Counted from the first letter of the stretch, positions 7,492-16,078 are shown. The stretch: 18,262 bases of DNA from an uncultured Victivallales bacterium (GCA_903834675.1 CAILKC010000661.1:1-18262); one strand, 5' to 3'. Translations and numbers: made by a program. The notes: generated by a model from the sequence alone, not told the origin.

Positions 7492-8640
7492 TCAATCCAC
7501 CCCGGACAACGGCGCGGTGGCCGCCGGGAGGGTGAACCAGAAGCTGCTGCCCTTACCGGACTCACTCTCGATGCCAATGCTTCCGCCCTGGGCTTCGACC
7601 GCCAACTTGCAGAACGCCAGGCCCAGGCCGGTCGACGACGAGCGCTTGCCCGAGGAATGCGCGGCCACGCCGAACTTCTCAAAGATGCGTTGGTGGTCCC
7701 GGGCCGGAATTCCGGGTCCACGGTCCCGCACCCAGAGGCGGACCCCGCTGGGATCGGGCCGCGCGCCAAAGATGATCTCGCGGTCATCTGGCGAGTACTT
7801 GAGCGCATTGGCGAGAAGATTGGCGACGATACGAACAGTCAGATCGACATCGCACCGCAAGAGGGCGCAGGAAGCGGCGATGTCGGCGATGATGCGGTGG
7901 TGGTTCGCAGGATTGGCTGTCTGGGCGCAGGCGGCCTGGAAAATGTGGCGAACCGCAATGGTCTCCGGGCGCAGGGGGATCTCGCTGGTCTCCATCCGGC
8001 TGAGGTCGATCACCGTGGAGACCATCCGGGTGAGCAGTCGGGTGCCGCTGATGGCCGTGCGCAGACTGTCAAGATCATCGGCTTGCAGGAGCTTGGTGCT
8101 GCTCGCTTCGACCAGTTGCAGGTGTCCAAGAATGGCCTGCAAAGGACTGCGCATGTCATGCACCAGCATATGGACAAGCGTATCGCGCTGGCGTTCGAGG
8201 GTGGCCAATTGTGCATGCTGTTCGGCCAGTTTGGCATAGGCCTCGTGCAAGGCGAGATGGGCCCGCACCCGGGCCAGCACCTCAGACTCGCGGAAAGGTT
8301 TGGCGATGTAGTCCACCCCTCCACACTCGAATCCGGCGGAGATGTCGGCGCTGGCCGAGAGGGCGCTGATGAAGATGATGGGGATCGCCTTGAGACGGTC
8401 CTCCGCCTTGAAGCGCCGACAGACCTCGTAGCCGCTCAGGCCCGGCATGCGGATGTCCAGCAGCACCAGCGCGGGGGGCTCCTCGAGAGCCGCGGCGAGG
8501 GCCAGTTCACCGCGCGGAAAGAGAACCACCGAGTAGCCAGCATGGGAGAGCAAGGCCTCCAGGACGTTCAGGTTCTCGGGCTCGTCGTCGACAATCGCAA
8601 TGGGGCCCGCGGGCCGTGGGGTGGCTGGGGATGAACTCAT
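7492..8640 (-). CDS. Receiver-histidine kinase protein, catalytically intact
   Basis: This 382-residue cytoplasmic protein has a CheY-like receiver at about 12-128: acidic pair D18-D19, phospho-acceptor D62 in LLDIRMPG, switch S92 and K114 in AKPF. A short coiled coil (about 130-155) leads to a HisKA dimerisation domain with H161 in VHDMRSP. The HATPase domain (about 230-374) keeps the N-box NLLANA (274-279), the G1 box DRGPGIP and the G2 box GLGLAF. It should autophosphorylate and be controlled by phosphorylation of its own receiver; there is no DNA-binding output. It is the last gene of the three-kinase operon. Its ATG overlaps the TGA of the gene before it (ATGA, 8637-8640), and AAGGA lies about 8 nt upstream, so translational coupling is likely. 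Receiver sequence close to that of its neighbour (shared GYEVCRRFKA) indicates gene duplication. Confidence 0.92.
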   Translation of the reverse strand: MSSSPATPRPAGPIAIVDDEPENLNVLEALLSHAGYSVVLFPRGELALAAALEEPPALVLLDIRMPGLSGYEVCRRFKAEDRLKAIPIIFISALSASADISAGFECGGVDYIAKPFRESEVLARVRAHLALHEAYAKLAEQHAQLATLERQRDTLVHMLVHDMRSPLQAILGHLQLVEASSTKLLQADDLDSLRTAISGTRLLTRMVSTVIDLSRMETSEIPLRPETIAVRHIFQAACAQTANPANHHRIIADIAASCALLRCDVDLTVRIVANLLANALKYSPDDREIIFGARPDPSGVRLWVRDRGPGIPARDHQRIFEKFGVAAHSSGKRSSSTGLGLAFCKLAVEAQGGSIGIESESGKGSSFWFTLPAATAPLSGVD

Positions 8641-9806
8641 CGTTCGTATCCTTCCGGCAAGCGCGCGCGGCTATCCATGGGCAGCGCGACCTCTATGACG
8701 ATACCACGATCTGAACCGTTGCGCACCGAGACCCGACCTCCGAAAAGTCGCAGGATCCGACCCGCTAGTGCCGCCCCCAGGCCGAAATCGCCGCCCCCCT
8801 TGAGCAGGTCACGCTGGCCGCCCACATCAAAAAACGTCTCGAGGGCTTCGGGAGATAGCGCTTGGCCTCCGGTGGCGATGATGACCCGCGCTTCTCCGGC
8901 GGTGGCGTGCGCCTCCAGGCTGACGGCTTCACCGCTGAGTACACAGTGCGTGGCCGTCAGCAGCAGATCGACAAAGGCACGCTGCAGCAGTTCCGGCTGC
9001 ACAACCACGGTGATCTGCTCGAAGGCGGCCATGGAGACCCTCACCGCCCGCTCGGGGACCTGCCCGGCAATCGTCTGCAGCGCGTCTTGCAGAACCAGCG
9101 CCAGGCGCACGGGCAGGAGGTCAAAGCACTCTGCCGCGACGTCAATACGCGTCAGGGTGAGCGCATCATCCATCAGCTTCTGGATGCGCCGACAGGAGAG
9201 ATCGTAGACCTCGCGCATGATGTGCAGGTCCGAGGCAGGTGGCAACTCCGCGAAGAGGAGGTCCGCGGCGGCGAAAACGCCGACGAGGGGCGTCCGCATT
9301 TCGTGGGACAGCATATTGAGCCACTGGGTCTTGGCATCGTCCCAGATGCGCAGGCGCTGGTGTGCCTCGGCGAGTTCCTTGACGCGCTGGCGGACGAGGT
9401 CTTCCAGATGGAGATGGTGCCGACGCAGCCGGAGGTGGGTGCGGGTGCGCGCCAGCACCTCGACCGCGGCGAAGGGCTTGGTCACATAATCAACGCCACC
9501 GGCCGCGAAGGCACGCACCTTATCGGCCGGCTCCGTGAAGGCACTCAGGAAGATGATGGGCAGCGGGCTGAGGCGCTCGTCGGCCTTGAAGCGGCGGCAG
9601 ACTTCGTAGCCGTCCAGGCCCGGCATACGGACGTCCAGCAGCACCAGATCGGGCGCTTCCTCGCGGGCGGCGGCGAGGGCCATCTCGCCGCGCGGAAAAG
9701 CGCGCACGCCCCAGCCCTCCTGGCGGAGCATCTCGCCGAGGACGTTCAGGTTGTCAGGCTCGTCATCGACGATCATGATCGTGGTCTGGGCGTCAGCGCT
9801 ATTCAT
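8637..9806 (-). CDS. Receiver-histidine kinase protein with degenerate ATPase domain
   Basis: This 389-residue protein resembles its downstream neighbour: receiver (about 9-125) with D14-D15, phospho-acceptor D58, S88 and K110, coiled coil (about 128-158), HisKA with H168 in LSHEMRTP, then a HATPase-like domain (about 235-376). That last domain is damaged. The N-box reads FVDLLLTATH, so the metal-binding Asn is T284 and the usual Lys is H287. The G1 box reads ATGGQA, with A311 replacing the adenine-contacting Asp. The G2 motif GLGAAL (342-347) survives. It probably cannot bind ATP normally but could still be phosphorylated on D58 or H168 by partners. The ATG at 9806 is chosen because it has AAGGGGA 7 nt upstream and overlaps the preceding stop (ATGA). 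A longer frame to 9983 exists but lies wholly inside the upstream gene. Confidence 0.9.
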   Translation of the reverse strand: MNSADAQTTIMIVDDEPDNLNVLGEMLRQEGWGVRAFPRGEMALAAAREEAPDLVLLDVRMPGLDGYEVCRRFKADERLSPLPIIFLSAFTEPADKVRAFAAGGVDYVTKPFAAVEVLARTRTHLRLRRHHLHLEDLVRQRVKELAEAHQRLRIWDDAKTQWLNMLSHEMRTPLVGVFAAADLLFAELPPASDLHIMREVYDLSCRRIQKLMDDALTLTRIDVAAECFDLLPVRLALVLQDALQTIAGQVPERAVRVSMAAFEQITVVVQPELLQRAFVDLLLTATHCVLSGEAVSLEAHATAGEARVIIATGGQALSPEALETFFDVGGQRDLLKGGGDFGLGAALAGRILRLFGGRVSVRNGSDRGIVIEVALPMDSRARLPEGYER

Positions 9807-12800
9807 GCCGTTGTCCCCTTTGCCGCATCCAGCAGGCGGCGCAGGCGGTCGTAGTCGTAGGCGTCGAGGAGCGCGCTGATGCTGGTGGCCAGGGCGGCAT
9901 GGTCGCGCGAGATCTCCTCGATCAACCCCCGCAACTGCCGGATATCGCCGCGGCGCAGGGCCTGGTCGAGGAGGCGCCGACACTCAGTAGACAGGCATGC
10001 CAGCGCTCCAGAATCGAGGATGGCGGAGGCCGGAGCGGCGCGCGAGGCGGAGGGCGCGGGCTCGTAGTCGTAGCGCACGCCGGTGACCCGGCCAATCTCC
10101 GCCAGAAGCTGCTCGTGCCGCACCGGCTTGGAAACATAGCCATTTGCGCCGACGGCCAGGGCGTGTTCGCGTTCATCCGCGAAACCGCTTGCGGTGACGA
10201 TCAACACCGACAGCTCGCGTCCGCCGGGGAGGTCGCGCATCCGAGCCAGGGCCTCGTAGCCATCCATCCCTGGCATGCTCTTGTCCATCAGCACCAGGCC
10301 GACCGGCTCGCCCTGGCTAAGCCGATCCAAGGCGGGCGCCGCGCCGGCCACGGTTTCGACCGTGAACCCCACTCCCATCAGCATCGCGGCGAGCATGTCG
10401 CGGCTCGGTTGGTCGTCGTCCACCACCAGCACGCGGAAGGCGACCTGGTCCGGGGCAAGCCCCCGCACGTTTCCCCGGCGGGTGGGTTGGGCCGCGCCAG
10501 CGTCGGTCGCGACCCGAGCCTTGAAGGCGAAGCGGAAGCAACTGCCAGCCTCGAGGTGGCTGGTCACGGTGACGTCGCCGCCCAGGGCGCGGGCGTAGCG
10601 TCGGCTCAAGGGCAGCCCCAGTCCCGTCCCTTTGCCGGTACTCGCGTTGCTCTCACCCATATAGAAGAGGTCGAAGATGCGGACCTGTTCGTCGTCCCGG
10701 ATGCCGCAGCCCGTGTCGGCGACATCCACCGTCAGGGTGATGCCATCCGGCAGGTCGGCGGGGTCGAGGGCAACGTTCAGGCGCACACTGCCAGAGGCGG
10801 TGAACTTGGCTGCATTGCCGACCAGGTTCACCAGCACCTGCCGAATCTTGCCCTGGTCGGCGTAGATGAAACGCGGGACCCCCGGGTCAATGGATACCCC
10901 GAGCGTCACTCCCTGCGTCTCCAGGCGGTGGACAAACATGAGGCGGATGTCCTCGATGACCTGAGCAAAATCAAAGGCGCTGGGCATGAGCGTGATCGAG
11001 CTGCCATCGCTGCGCACCAGCTCCAGCAGGTCCGTAATCAGTTCCAGGAGGTGTTCGCCGCTCCGGCTGATCGCTTTCAGCCGCGGTTTTACCGGGCAGG
11101 GATGGCACTCGCGCTCCATGATCTGAGCGTAGCCCAGAATGGCATTGAGGGGGGTGCGGATTTCGTGCGACATATTGGCCAGAAACAGGCTCTTGGCAAG
11201 GGCCGCCGCCTGGGCCGCGTCACGGGCTTCCACCAGCCGTTTCTGCAGGTCCATGGTCTCGCGTTCCGCGGCGCGACGGGCCTGGAAATGCGCATAGAGT
11301 TCAGCCAGCACGCGCAGGAGCGCCACCTCATCCGCCTGCCAGACCCGCTCTTCCCGCACCGCGTCAAAGCCCACGAATCCCAAGCAGACCGTGCCCTGCA
11401 TCAACGGCAGGGTGATGAGCGAGCGGATTCCCTGCGGCTCGAGCAACTGGCGCAGATAGCCGTCGGCCGCCAGAGCCGCGACGCGGGGCACATGCACCGA
11501 TTCGCCGCGCCGATGCGCCGCCACCCAATCCGGCACCATGGCGTTGGGCACCCCCTGTAAGTTGCCGATCTCTGGCGTGATCCCGCTGGCGCACCATTCG
11601 TGGGTGTTGGACATCATTCCGCCGCCGAAGTCATAGGAGAACAGGTAGGCACGGTCCGCCTGGATGAGCTGTCCCATGATCGCCAGCGACTGGTCAACCG
11701 CGACATCCTGCCGCTCCAAGGGCACATTCACAAACGTGGTGGCCAGGCGCATCAACTCACGTTGCATCACCGAAAGCCTGGCCAGTTCCCGTTCCACCCG
11801 TTTGCGCTCGCTGATATCCACCATCACGGTCAGCAGGTACTCCCGCCCCTGGCTGCTGATCACCTCGCCCGAGAAGAGGCCATCAAGCAGGGCCCCGTCC
11901 TTGCGTCGGACCAGCATCTCAATGTTGGCTACCCGTCCCTCTGCCCGCAGCTTATCTGCCATGGCGCTATGCTGTGCCGGATGCGGGAACAGCCCCAGCT
12001 CTGCCGCGGTCTTGCCGATGACCTCACCCCGGGAATAGTCGAGCGTCGCCAGGAAGGCGTCGTTGACATCGGAAAAACGCCGGTCTGGCAGCGGCGAAAG
12101 CGCCATCAGGCTGGGATTGTTGCGGAACAGACGCTCGAAACGCTGCTGCGCTTCCTGCTCCGCACTCAGGTTCTTGCTGATGCCGAAGAGGCAGTCCGCC
12201 CCGTTCCACTTGCCGAACCAGACCCGGGTCTCGACCGGGACCAGAAGGCCATCCCGGCGCGCCAGCGGCAGGGGACAGCTTTCCCGCTCGCCCCGGAACA
12301 TGGCGCCGAAGATGGCCTCGGCTTCCTGCCGCTTGTCCGCCGGATGCAGGTGCAGCAGGGGCATGACCGCGAGATCGTCGGCGCTATAGCCCAGGGTGCG
12401 CTCAACTGCGGCGTTGACGTACAGAATCCGACCCTCCGGGGTACCCACCATGATCATGTCGGTCATGGATTCGAAGAAGGTACGGAAGTTCGCCTCACTC
12501 TCCCGCAGCGCCTTCTCCGTCTGCTTCTGGACGGTGATGTCCCAATTGGTGCCGACCATGTGCAACGGGCGCCCCTCGGCGTCGCGCTGCACGAAAGCAA
12601 GCGCCCGGATGTTGCGGGTGGTCCCGTCCGGCCAAAGCACCCGGAACTCGGTGTCGAATTCTTGGTCGCCCCGCAAGGCCGCCTGGATCTCCGCATCGCC
12701 TCGGGCCCGGTCCTCCGGGTGGACCCCCGCCTGCCAGGCCGCATAGGCGCCGCCGAACTGCTCCGAGGTGATCCCGTAGAGGCGAAACATCTGCTCGTCC

Positions 12801-14254
12801 CAGGCCAGCCGGTTGTTGGCCACGTCATAGTCCCAGATGCCTACCCCGCCCGCCCGCACCGCCAACGCCAAGCGCTCGGTGGCCTGGCGCAGGGCTTCCT
12901 CGGCCTGCTGGCGCACCGTGATGTCGCGGCTGATGCCGAGAATGCCGAGCAGCCTTCCGTCCGCCCCCCAATACGGCGTCTTGAGAGTGTCGATCAGGAT
13001 CTTCCGGCCGTCCGGATAAGTGATCCATTCCTCGTTGTGCCGCGACTCGCGCAACTCCAGCATGCGCCGGTCGTTCTCTTTGAAAAAGTCCGCGATCTCC
13101 CGGTCAAAGAGATCGTAGTCGGTCTTGCCGACAATGCCCTCCTGGCCCCGTCCGACAAACTCGGCAAAAGGCGGGTTGCAGCCCAGGTAAACGCCATTGA
13201 CATCCTTGAAGAAGATGATATCGGGGATGGAATCGAGCAGGCACTTGATCAAGACGGCCTGCTGCCTGGCCTCAGTCTCCGCCCGTTTGCGCTCGGTGAT
13301 GTCGCGGGCAACGGCAAAGACCCCGCCGACGTCGCCCGCTTCGTTGCGGTAGACAGAGGCGTTATAGAGCACCTCGGTAAGAGCGCCGGCGCGATGGCGG
13401 AAGGTTAGCGGGTAGTCCGTGACACGTCCTTGCGCCAGGACTGCCCTGTACCCAGCTTGCGCCCTCTCGGGCTCGGTAAAGTAATCCGCGAAATGGCTAC
13501 CGATGAGCCTTTGCCGGCTCAGGCCCGTAATCGTCTCGGTGGCGGCGTTGACGTCCGTCACGATCCCTTCGGCGCTGATGGTCACCGCGGGGTCGAGGCT
13601 GGTTTCGATGAGCTGGCGAGCGTAGCGTGCCAGCGCTTCCTGCTCCCGCTTGGCCGCTTCGCTTTCGCGCAACGCCGCCTCAACCTGCTTGCGTTCGCTG
13701 ATGTCGGTCAGCGTGATGCGGTGTATCGGCGCGCCCGCCGCATCCTGTGAAGCGCTCGTCCCCACTTGCGCCCAAAAAACCTTGCCATCATCCTCTTTGA
13801 CCAGGCGCAGCTCGTACGCCTGTGGGGAGGCGGTCTCAAAGAACCGTTGCCGGTCCCGGTGGTAGAGGTCCTGGTCTTCTTTCAGGATAAAGTGAGAAAG
13901 CGCGTGATTGACTAACGCATTCCGGGGCACCCCCAGCAACCGCGCGGCGGTGAGGTTGGCCTCCAGGATCAGCCCCGTCTCGCTGAGAGTGCAATAACCC
14001 ACCGGAGCCAGGTCGTAAAGATCGAAGTAGCGCGCCCGCGCGGCTTCAAGTTCCGCCTGCGTCCGGCGCAATTCCTCGTTCTGCGTCTCCAGCTCAATCC
14101 GCTGCACGCGCAGCTCGTGGAGCGCCTGCCGCAGGTGCTCAGGTGACCACGCTTCCAGGTCCTCAGGCGACGGCGCCGCGCCGTCCCGGGCGAGGCCCTC
14201 AGCCCGCTGCCGCAGATCGGCTGCCAGAGGTGTGCGGGGGTCCTGATCCGTCAT
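9803..14254 (-). CDS. Multi-PAS, GAF hybrid sensor histidine kinase
   Basis: This 1483-residue protein is read from ATG 14254, which has AAGGAAG about 10 nt upstream. A coiled coil (about 40-73) precedes six PAS domains at about 74-188, 208-324, 331-450, 459-578, 589-700 and 704-817. Several end in the typical DI(S/T)-ER-K link. A GAF domain follows (about 835-990). HisKA carries H1030 in NMSHEIRTP. The HATPase has N-box NLVGNA (1143-1148), DTGCGI (1180-1185) and GTGLGL. A C-terminal receiver (about 1273-1390) has D1279-D1280, D1324, T1354 and K1376. A helical tail (1408-1480) follows. No membrane segment is seen, so it probably senses small molecules, redox state or light in the cytoplasm; cofactors cannot be read. 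It heads the operon with the two receiver-kinases. An in-frame extension to 14353 lacks family similarity and runs through a repeated sequence, so I excluded it. Confidence 0.93.
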   Translation of the reverse strand: MTDQDPRTPLAADLRQRAEGLARDGAAPSPEDLEAWSPEHLRQALHELRVQRIELETQNEELRRTQAELEAARARYFDLYDLAPVGYCTLSETGLILEANLTAARLLGVPRNALVNHALSHFILKEDQDLYHRDRQRFFETASPQAYELRLVKEDDGKVFWAQVGTSASQDAAGAPIHRITLTDISERKQVEAALRESEAAKREQEALARYARQLIETSLDPAVTISAEGIVTDVNAATETITGLSRQRLIGSHFADYFTEPERAQAGYRAVLAQGRVTDYPLTFRHRAGALTEVLYNASVYRNEAGDVGGVFAVARDITERKRAETEARQQAVLIKCLLDSIPDIIFFKDVNGVYLGCNPPFAEFVGRGQEGIVGKTDYDLFDREIADFFKENDRRMLELRESRHNEEWITYPDGRKILIDTLKTPYWGADGRLLGILGISRDITVRQQAEEALRQATERLALAVRAGGVGIWDYDVANNRLAWDEQMFRLYGITSEQFGGAYAAWQAGVHPEDRARGDAEIQAALRGDQEFDTEFRVLWPDGTTRNIRALAFVQRDAEGRPLHMVGTNWDITVQKQTEKALRESEANFRTFFESMTDMIMVGTPEGRILYVNAAVERTLGYSADDLAVMPLLHLHPADKRQEAEAIFGAMFRGERESCPLPLARRDGLLVPVETRVWFGKWNGADCLFGISKNLSAEQEAQQRFERLFRNNPSLMALSPLPDRRFSDVNDAFLATLDYSRGEVIGKTAAELGLFPHPAQHSAMADKLRAEGRVANIEMLVRRKDGALLDGLFSGEVISSQGREYLLTVMVDISERKRVERELARLSVMQRELMRLATTFVNVPLERQDVAVDQSLAIMGQLIQADRAYLFSYDFGGGMMSNTHEWCASGITPEIGNLQGVPNAMVPDWVAAHRRGESVHVPRVAALAADGYLRQLLEPQGIRSLITLPLMQGTVCLGFVGFDAVREERVWQADEVALLRVLAELYAHFQARRAAERETMDLQKRLVEARDAAQAAALAKSLFLANMSHEIRTPLNAILGYAQIMERECHPCPVKPRLKAISRSGEHLLELITDLLELVRSDGSSITLMPSAFDFAQVIEDIRLMFVHRLETQGVTLGVSIDPGVPRFIYADQGKIRQVLVNLVGNAAKFTASGSVRLNVALDPADLPDGITLTVDVADTGCGIRDDEQVRIFDLFYMGESNASTGKGTGLGLPLSRRYARALGGDVTVTSHLEAGSCFRFAFKARVATDAGAAQPTRRGNVRGLAPDQVAFRVLVVDDDQPSRDMLAAMLMGVGFTVETVAGAAPALDRLSQGEPVGLVLMDKSMPGMDGYEALARMRDLPGGRELSVLIVTASGFADEREHALAVGANGYVSKPVRHEQLLAEIGRVTGVRYDYEPAPSASRAAPASAILDSGALACLSTECRRLLDQALRRGDIRQLRGLIEEISRDHAALATSISALLDAYDYDRLRRLLDAAKGTTA

Positions 14255-14379
14255 GGCCTGAGCGCTTCCTTGTATCGAAAGGACATGATCCTTACTATCC
14301 CATAACTTCGCCATAACGCCATCTGGCCAAGGAGCGCAGGTCAGTTCCGTCACGGTTCCCTGGGCGCCACAGGCGGGGT
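14255..14379. other. Spacer between ABC ATPase gene and hybrid kinase gene
   Basis: This 125-bp gap holds the ribosome binding site of the kinase gene and one copy of the 17-nt repeat. I see no terminator for the ATPase gene. Minus-strand hexamers around 14290-14330 (TTGGCC and GTTATG) are a poor promoter match. The kinase operon may therefore be partly read through from the transporter genes. Confidence 0.5.
14334..14350. repeat. 17-nt repeat, copy 1
   Basis: This 17-base sequence (core CAGGTCAGTTCC) occurs again, identically and in the same orientation, at 18124-18140. It lies in the 125-bp gap between the metal-transport ATPase and the hybrid kinase. The flanks of the two copies differ. 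Confidence 0.85.
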
Positions 14380-15162
14380 TCAGGGCGTTGGCAGGCGCGC
14401 TGGATTGAGGCGGAAAGTTTCCCGCAGGCGCGGGTCAGCCAGCACGTCGGCCGGTGGGCCGTCGCAGACGATAGTGCGGTTGAGCAGAATCATGCGATCC
14501 GCCACGCCGACGGCTTCCTGCAGGTCGTGGGAAACGAGGATGATCGAGAGGTCATAGTCGCGCCGCAGTTGCGACACCAGCCGGTAGAAGCGTTCGGTGC
14601 CGGCGGTGTCGACCCCGGACACGGGCTCATCCAGCAGGAGCAGGTCCGGCGGCGGCAGCAGCGCCAGCGCCAGCAGGACGCGCTGGAGTTGGCCGCCGGA
14701 GAGCAGGCCCAGCTTACGGTCAAGCAGCTCCGTGGCATCGACTTGCTCCAGTGCCTGCAGCGCCTCGGCACGCAGTCGGCGCGAACGGCCGAGCCAGATC
14801 GGCCAGCGCCGCGTGCCCGCCGCAAACAGGTCAAGCACCGATACCGGCGCCCCGGGCTCCACCTCGAGCCGTTGCGGTACGTAGCCAATGTGCGGCCGCC
14901 GGAATGGCGTGTCGCCGCCCGCCTGCACATAACGCAGCTCGCCGCGGTGCGGCAGCTCGCCCAGCATCGCCCGAAACAGCGAGGTCTTGCCGGCGCCATT
15001 GGGACCGACCAATACGGTCAATTCCCCACAATGAATGTGCAGGTTGATCCCTTCGAGGATGACCGTGCCGCCCACCTGAACGCCAAAATCCACCAGCCGG
15101 GTGCAGCAACCACCGCAGACGCCGGCGCCGGGAACGAGGTTGTGGGGTGTACGCCGTTCCAT
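14380..15162 (-). CDS. znuC: Zinc/manganese-type ABC transporter ATPase
   Basis: This 260-residue ATP-binding subunit has Walker A GPNGAGKTS (53-61), Q-loop Q97, signature LSGGQLQRV (154-162), Walker B LLLLDEP (174-180) and switch H212. Its neighbour is a zinc-type binding protein, which with the overall sequence places it in the metal-uptake (ZnuC/MntB) family that powers import across the inner membrane. The ATG at 15162 is chosen because GGGAG lies 4-5 nt upstream and the start is 10 bp after the binding-protein stop; a longer frame to 15291 lies inside that gene. Unusually, the N-terminus carries C16, C19 and C20 (CGGCC), and H42, H44 and C45 follow a short way on, which could bind metal. 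No permease gene is present nearby. Specificity for zinc over manganese or iron is inferred from the partner. Confidence 0.88.
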   Translation of the reverse strand: MERRTPHNLVPGAGVCGGCCTRLVDFGVQVGGTVILEGINLHIHCGELTVLVGPNGAGKTSLFRAMLGELPHRGELRYVQAGGDTPFRRPHIGYVPQRLEVEPGAPVSVLDLFAAGTRRWPIWLGRSRRLRAEALQALEQVDATELLDRKLGLLSGGQLQRVLLALALLPPPDLLLLDEPVSGVDTAGTERFYRLVSQLRRDYDLSIILVSHDLQEAVGVADRMILLNRTIVCDGPPADVLADPRLRETFRLNPARLPTP

Positions 15163-15172
15163 ACCACTCCCT

Positions 15173-16078
15173 TTACTGCAGCGCTTCCCGCAGCACCTGC
15201 AGGTTCCGGCGCATGATGACCAGGTACGCATCCGCCTGCAGCGGGCCGCTGACCGCTGGATCCAGCGTGTAGACCTTGGCCTGCGTCTCACGGGCGATCA
15301 GTTCGGCCGCCCGCGGCGGGTACTGCGGCTCGGCGAAGAGCGCCCGCACCCCCGCGGCCCGCACCGTGCGGATGGTTGCCGCCAGTTCCTGCGCATTGGG
15401 CTCCGAACCGGGTTCGCGCTCGACCACGGCGGCCACCCGCAAGCCGAACTCGCGGGCAAAATAGGGAAACGCCTCATGGAAGGTCACGATCGGGCGGCCC
15501 CGCGCCGGCGCCAGGGCCTGCTGCATCTCCAGTCGCAGCGCCTCGAGCTGAGGGCTGTAGGCCGCCGCGTTGGCAGCGTAGCGGGCGGCACGGGCCGGGT
15601 CCGCCTTGGCTAATCCCGCCGCAATGTTCGCCACCTGCCGAAGGTGGTCCGAGACGCTGACCCAGACGTGCGGATTCGCTTCACCGTCAGGCGCTGCACC
15701 CGCACGAATCAACTCGATGCCCGCGCTGGCCTCGACCACCACCATCCGCGGGTTGTGGCGCACCGCCTTGTCCAGGAATGACTCCATGCCGGCGCCGTTG
15801 ACGATGAACACATCCGCCGTGGTCAAGGTGATCATGTCCTCTGGCGCGAGCTGGTAGTCGTGCAGGCAGCCGGTGAGCGGGCGCGTCAGGTTGGTCAGTT
15901 GCACCCCCGGCAGCCCGCCTGCCACATTCAACGTCGCCACGTACATCGGGTAGAACGAGGTCACGAGGCGCAGCGGCCTGGCCTCGGGCTGCGCTTGCAG
16001 CACCCCGGCAGCAAGCCAGACGCCCAACCCCGCCAACCCCCAGCACCGGCCACACGTCATCAACCGGCCCCGCATCAT
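15173..16078 (-). CDS. znuA: Periplasmic zinc-type metal-binding protein of an ABC importer
   Basis: This 301-residue protein belongs to the cluster A-I (ZnuA/TroA) binding proteins. A signal peptide covers about 1-30 (hydrophobic core GLAGLGVWLAAG, likely cut after VLQA). The metal ligands expected in the family are visible: H73 in CLHDY, H137 in NPHVW, H201 in TFHEAF and D273 in TLDPAVSG. Three His and one Asp favour zinc over manganese, whose binders usually have Glu as third ligand. The His-rich loop of many ZnuA proteins is absent. ATG 16078 is chosen because GGAGG stands 7 nt upstream; a GTG at 16084 would leave no spacer. The ATPase gene follows 10 bp after the stop. No zinc-uptake-regulator box could be recognised upstream. 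Confidence 0.9.
   Translation of the reverse strand: MMRGRLMTCGRCWGLAGLGVWLAAGVLQAQPEARPLRLVTSFYPMYVATLNVAGGLPGVQLTNLTRPLTGCLHDYQLAPEDMITLTTADVFIVNGAGMESFLDKAVRHNPRMVVVEASAGIELIRAGAAPDGEANPHVWVSVSDHLRQVANIAAGLAKADPARAARYAANAAAYSPQLEALRLEMQQALAPARGRPIVTFHEAFPYFAREFGLRVAAVVEREPGSEPNAQELAATIRTVRAAGVRALFAEPQYPPRAAELIARETQAKVYTLDPAVSGPLQADAYLVIMRRNLQVLREALQ

Noticed and set aside
9807..9983. Longer N-terminus for the middle receiver-kinase
   Set aside because: The extra 59 residues are Pro/Arg-rich, lie inside the upstream kinase gene and precede the receiver fold. ATG 9806 has a good ribosome binding site and the operon's ATGA overlap.
9803..10030. C-terminal helical tail of the hybrid kinase as an Hpt domain
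   Set aside because: The tail has a His (H1452) but not the HxLKG-type motif of Hpt domains, so no phosphotransfer role can be claimed.
9899..13408. Two long open frames (553 and 602 codons) opposite the hybrid kinase gene
   Set aside because: PAS, GAF, HisKA, HATPase and receiver motifs are all on the minus strand. The plus-strand translations show composition typical of antisense frames.
14255..14353. Longer N-terminus for the hybrid kinase
   Set aside because: The extension crosses a repeated 17-nt sequence and lacks a ribosome binding site. ATG 14254 has AAGGAAG upstream.
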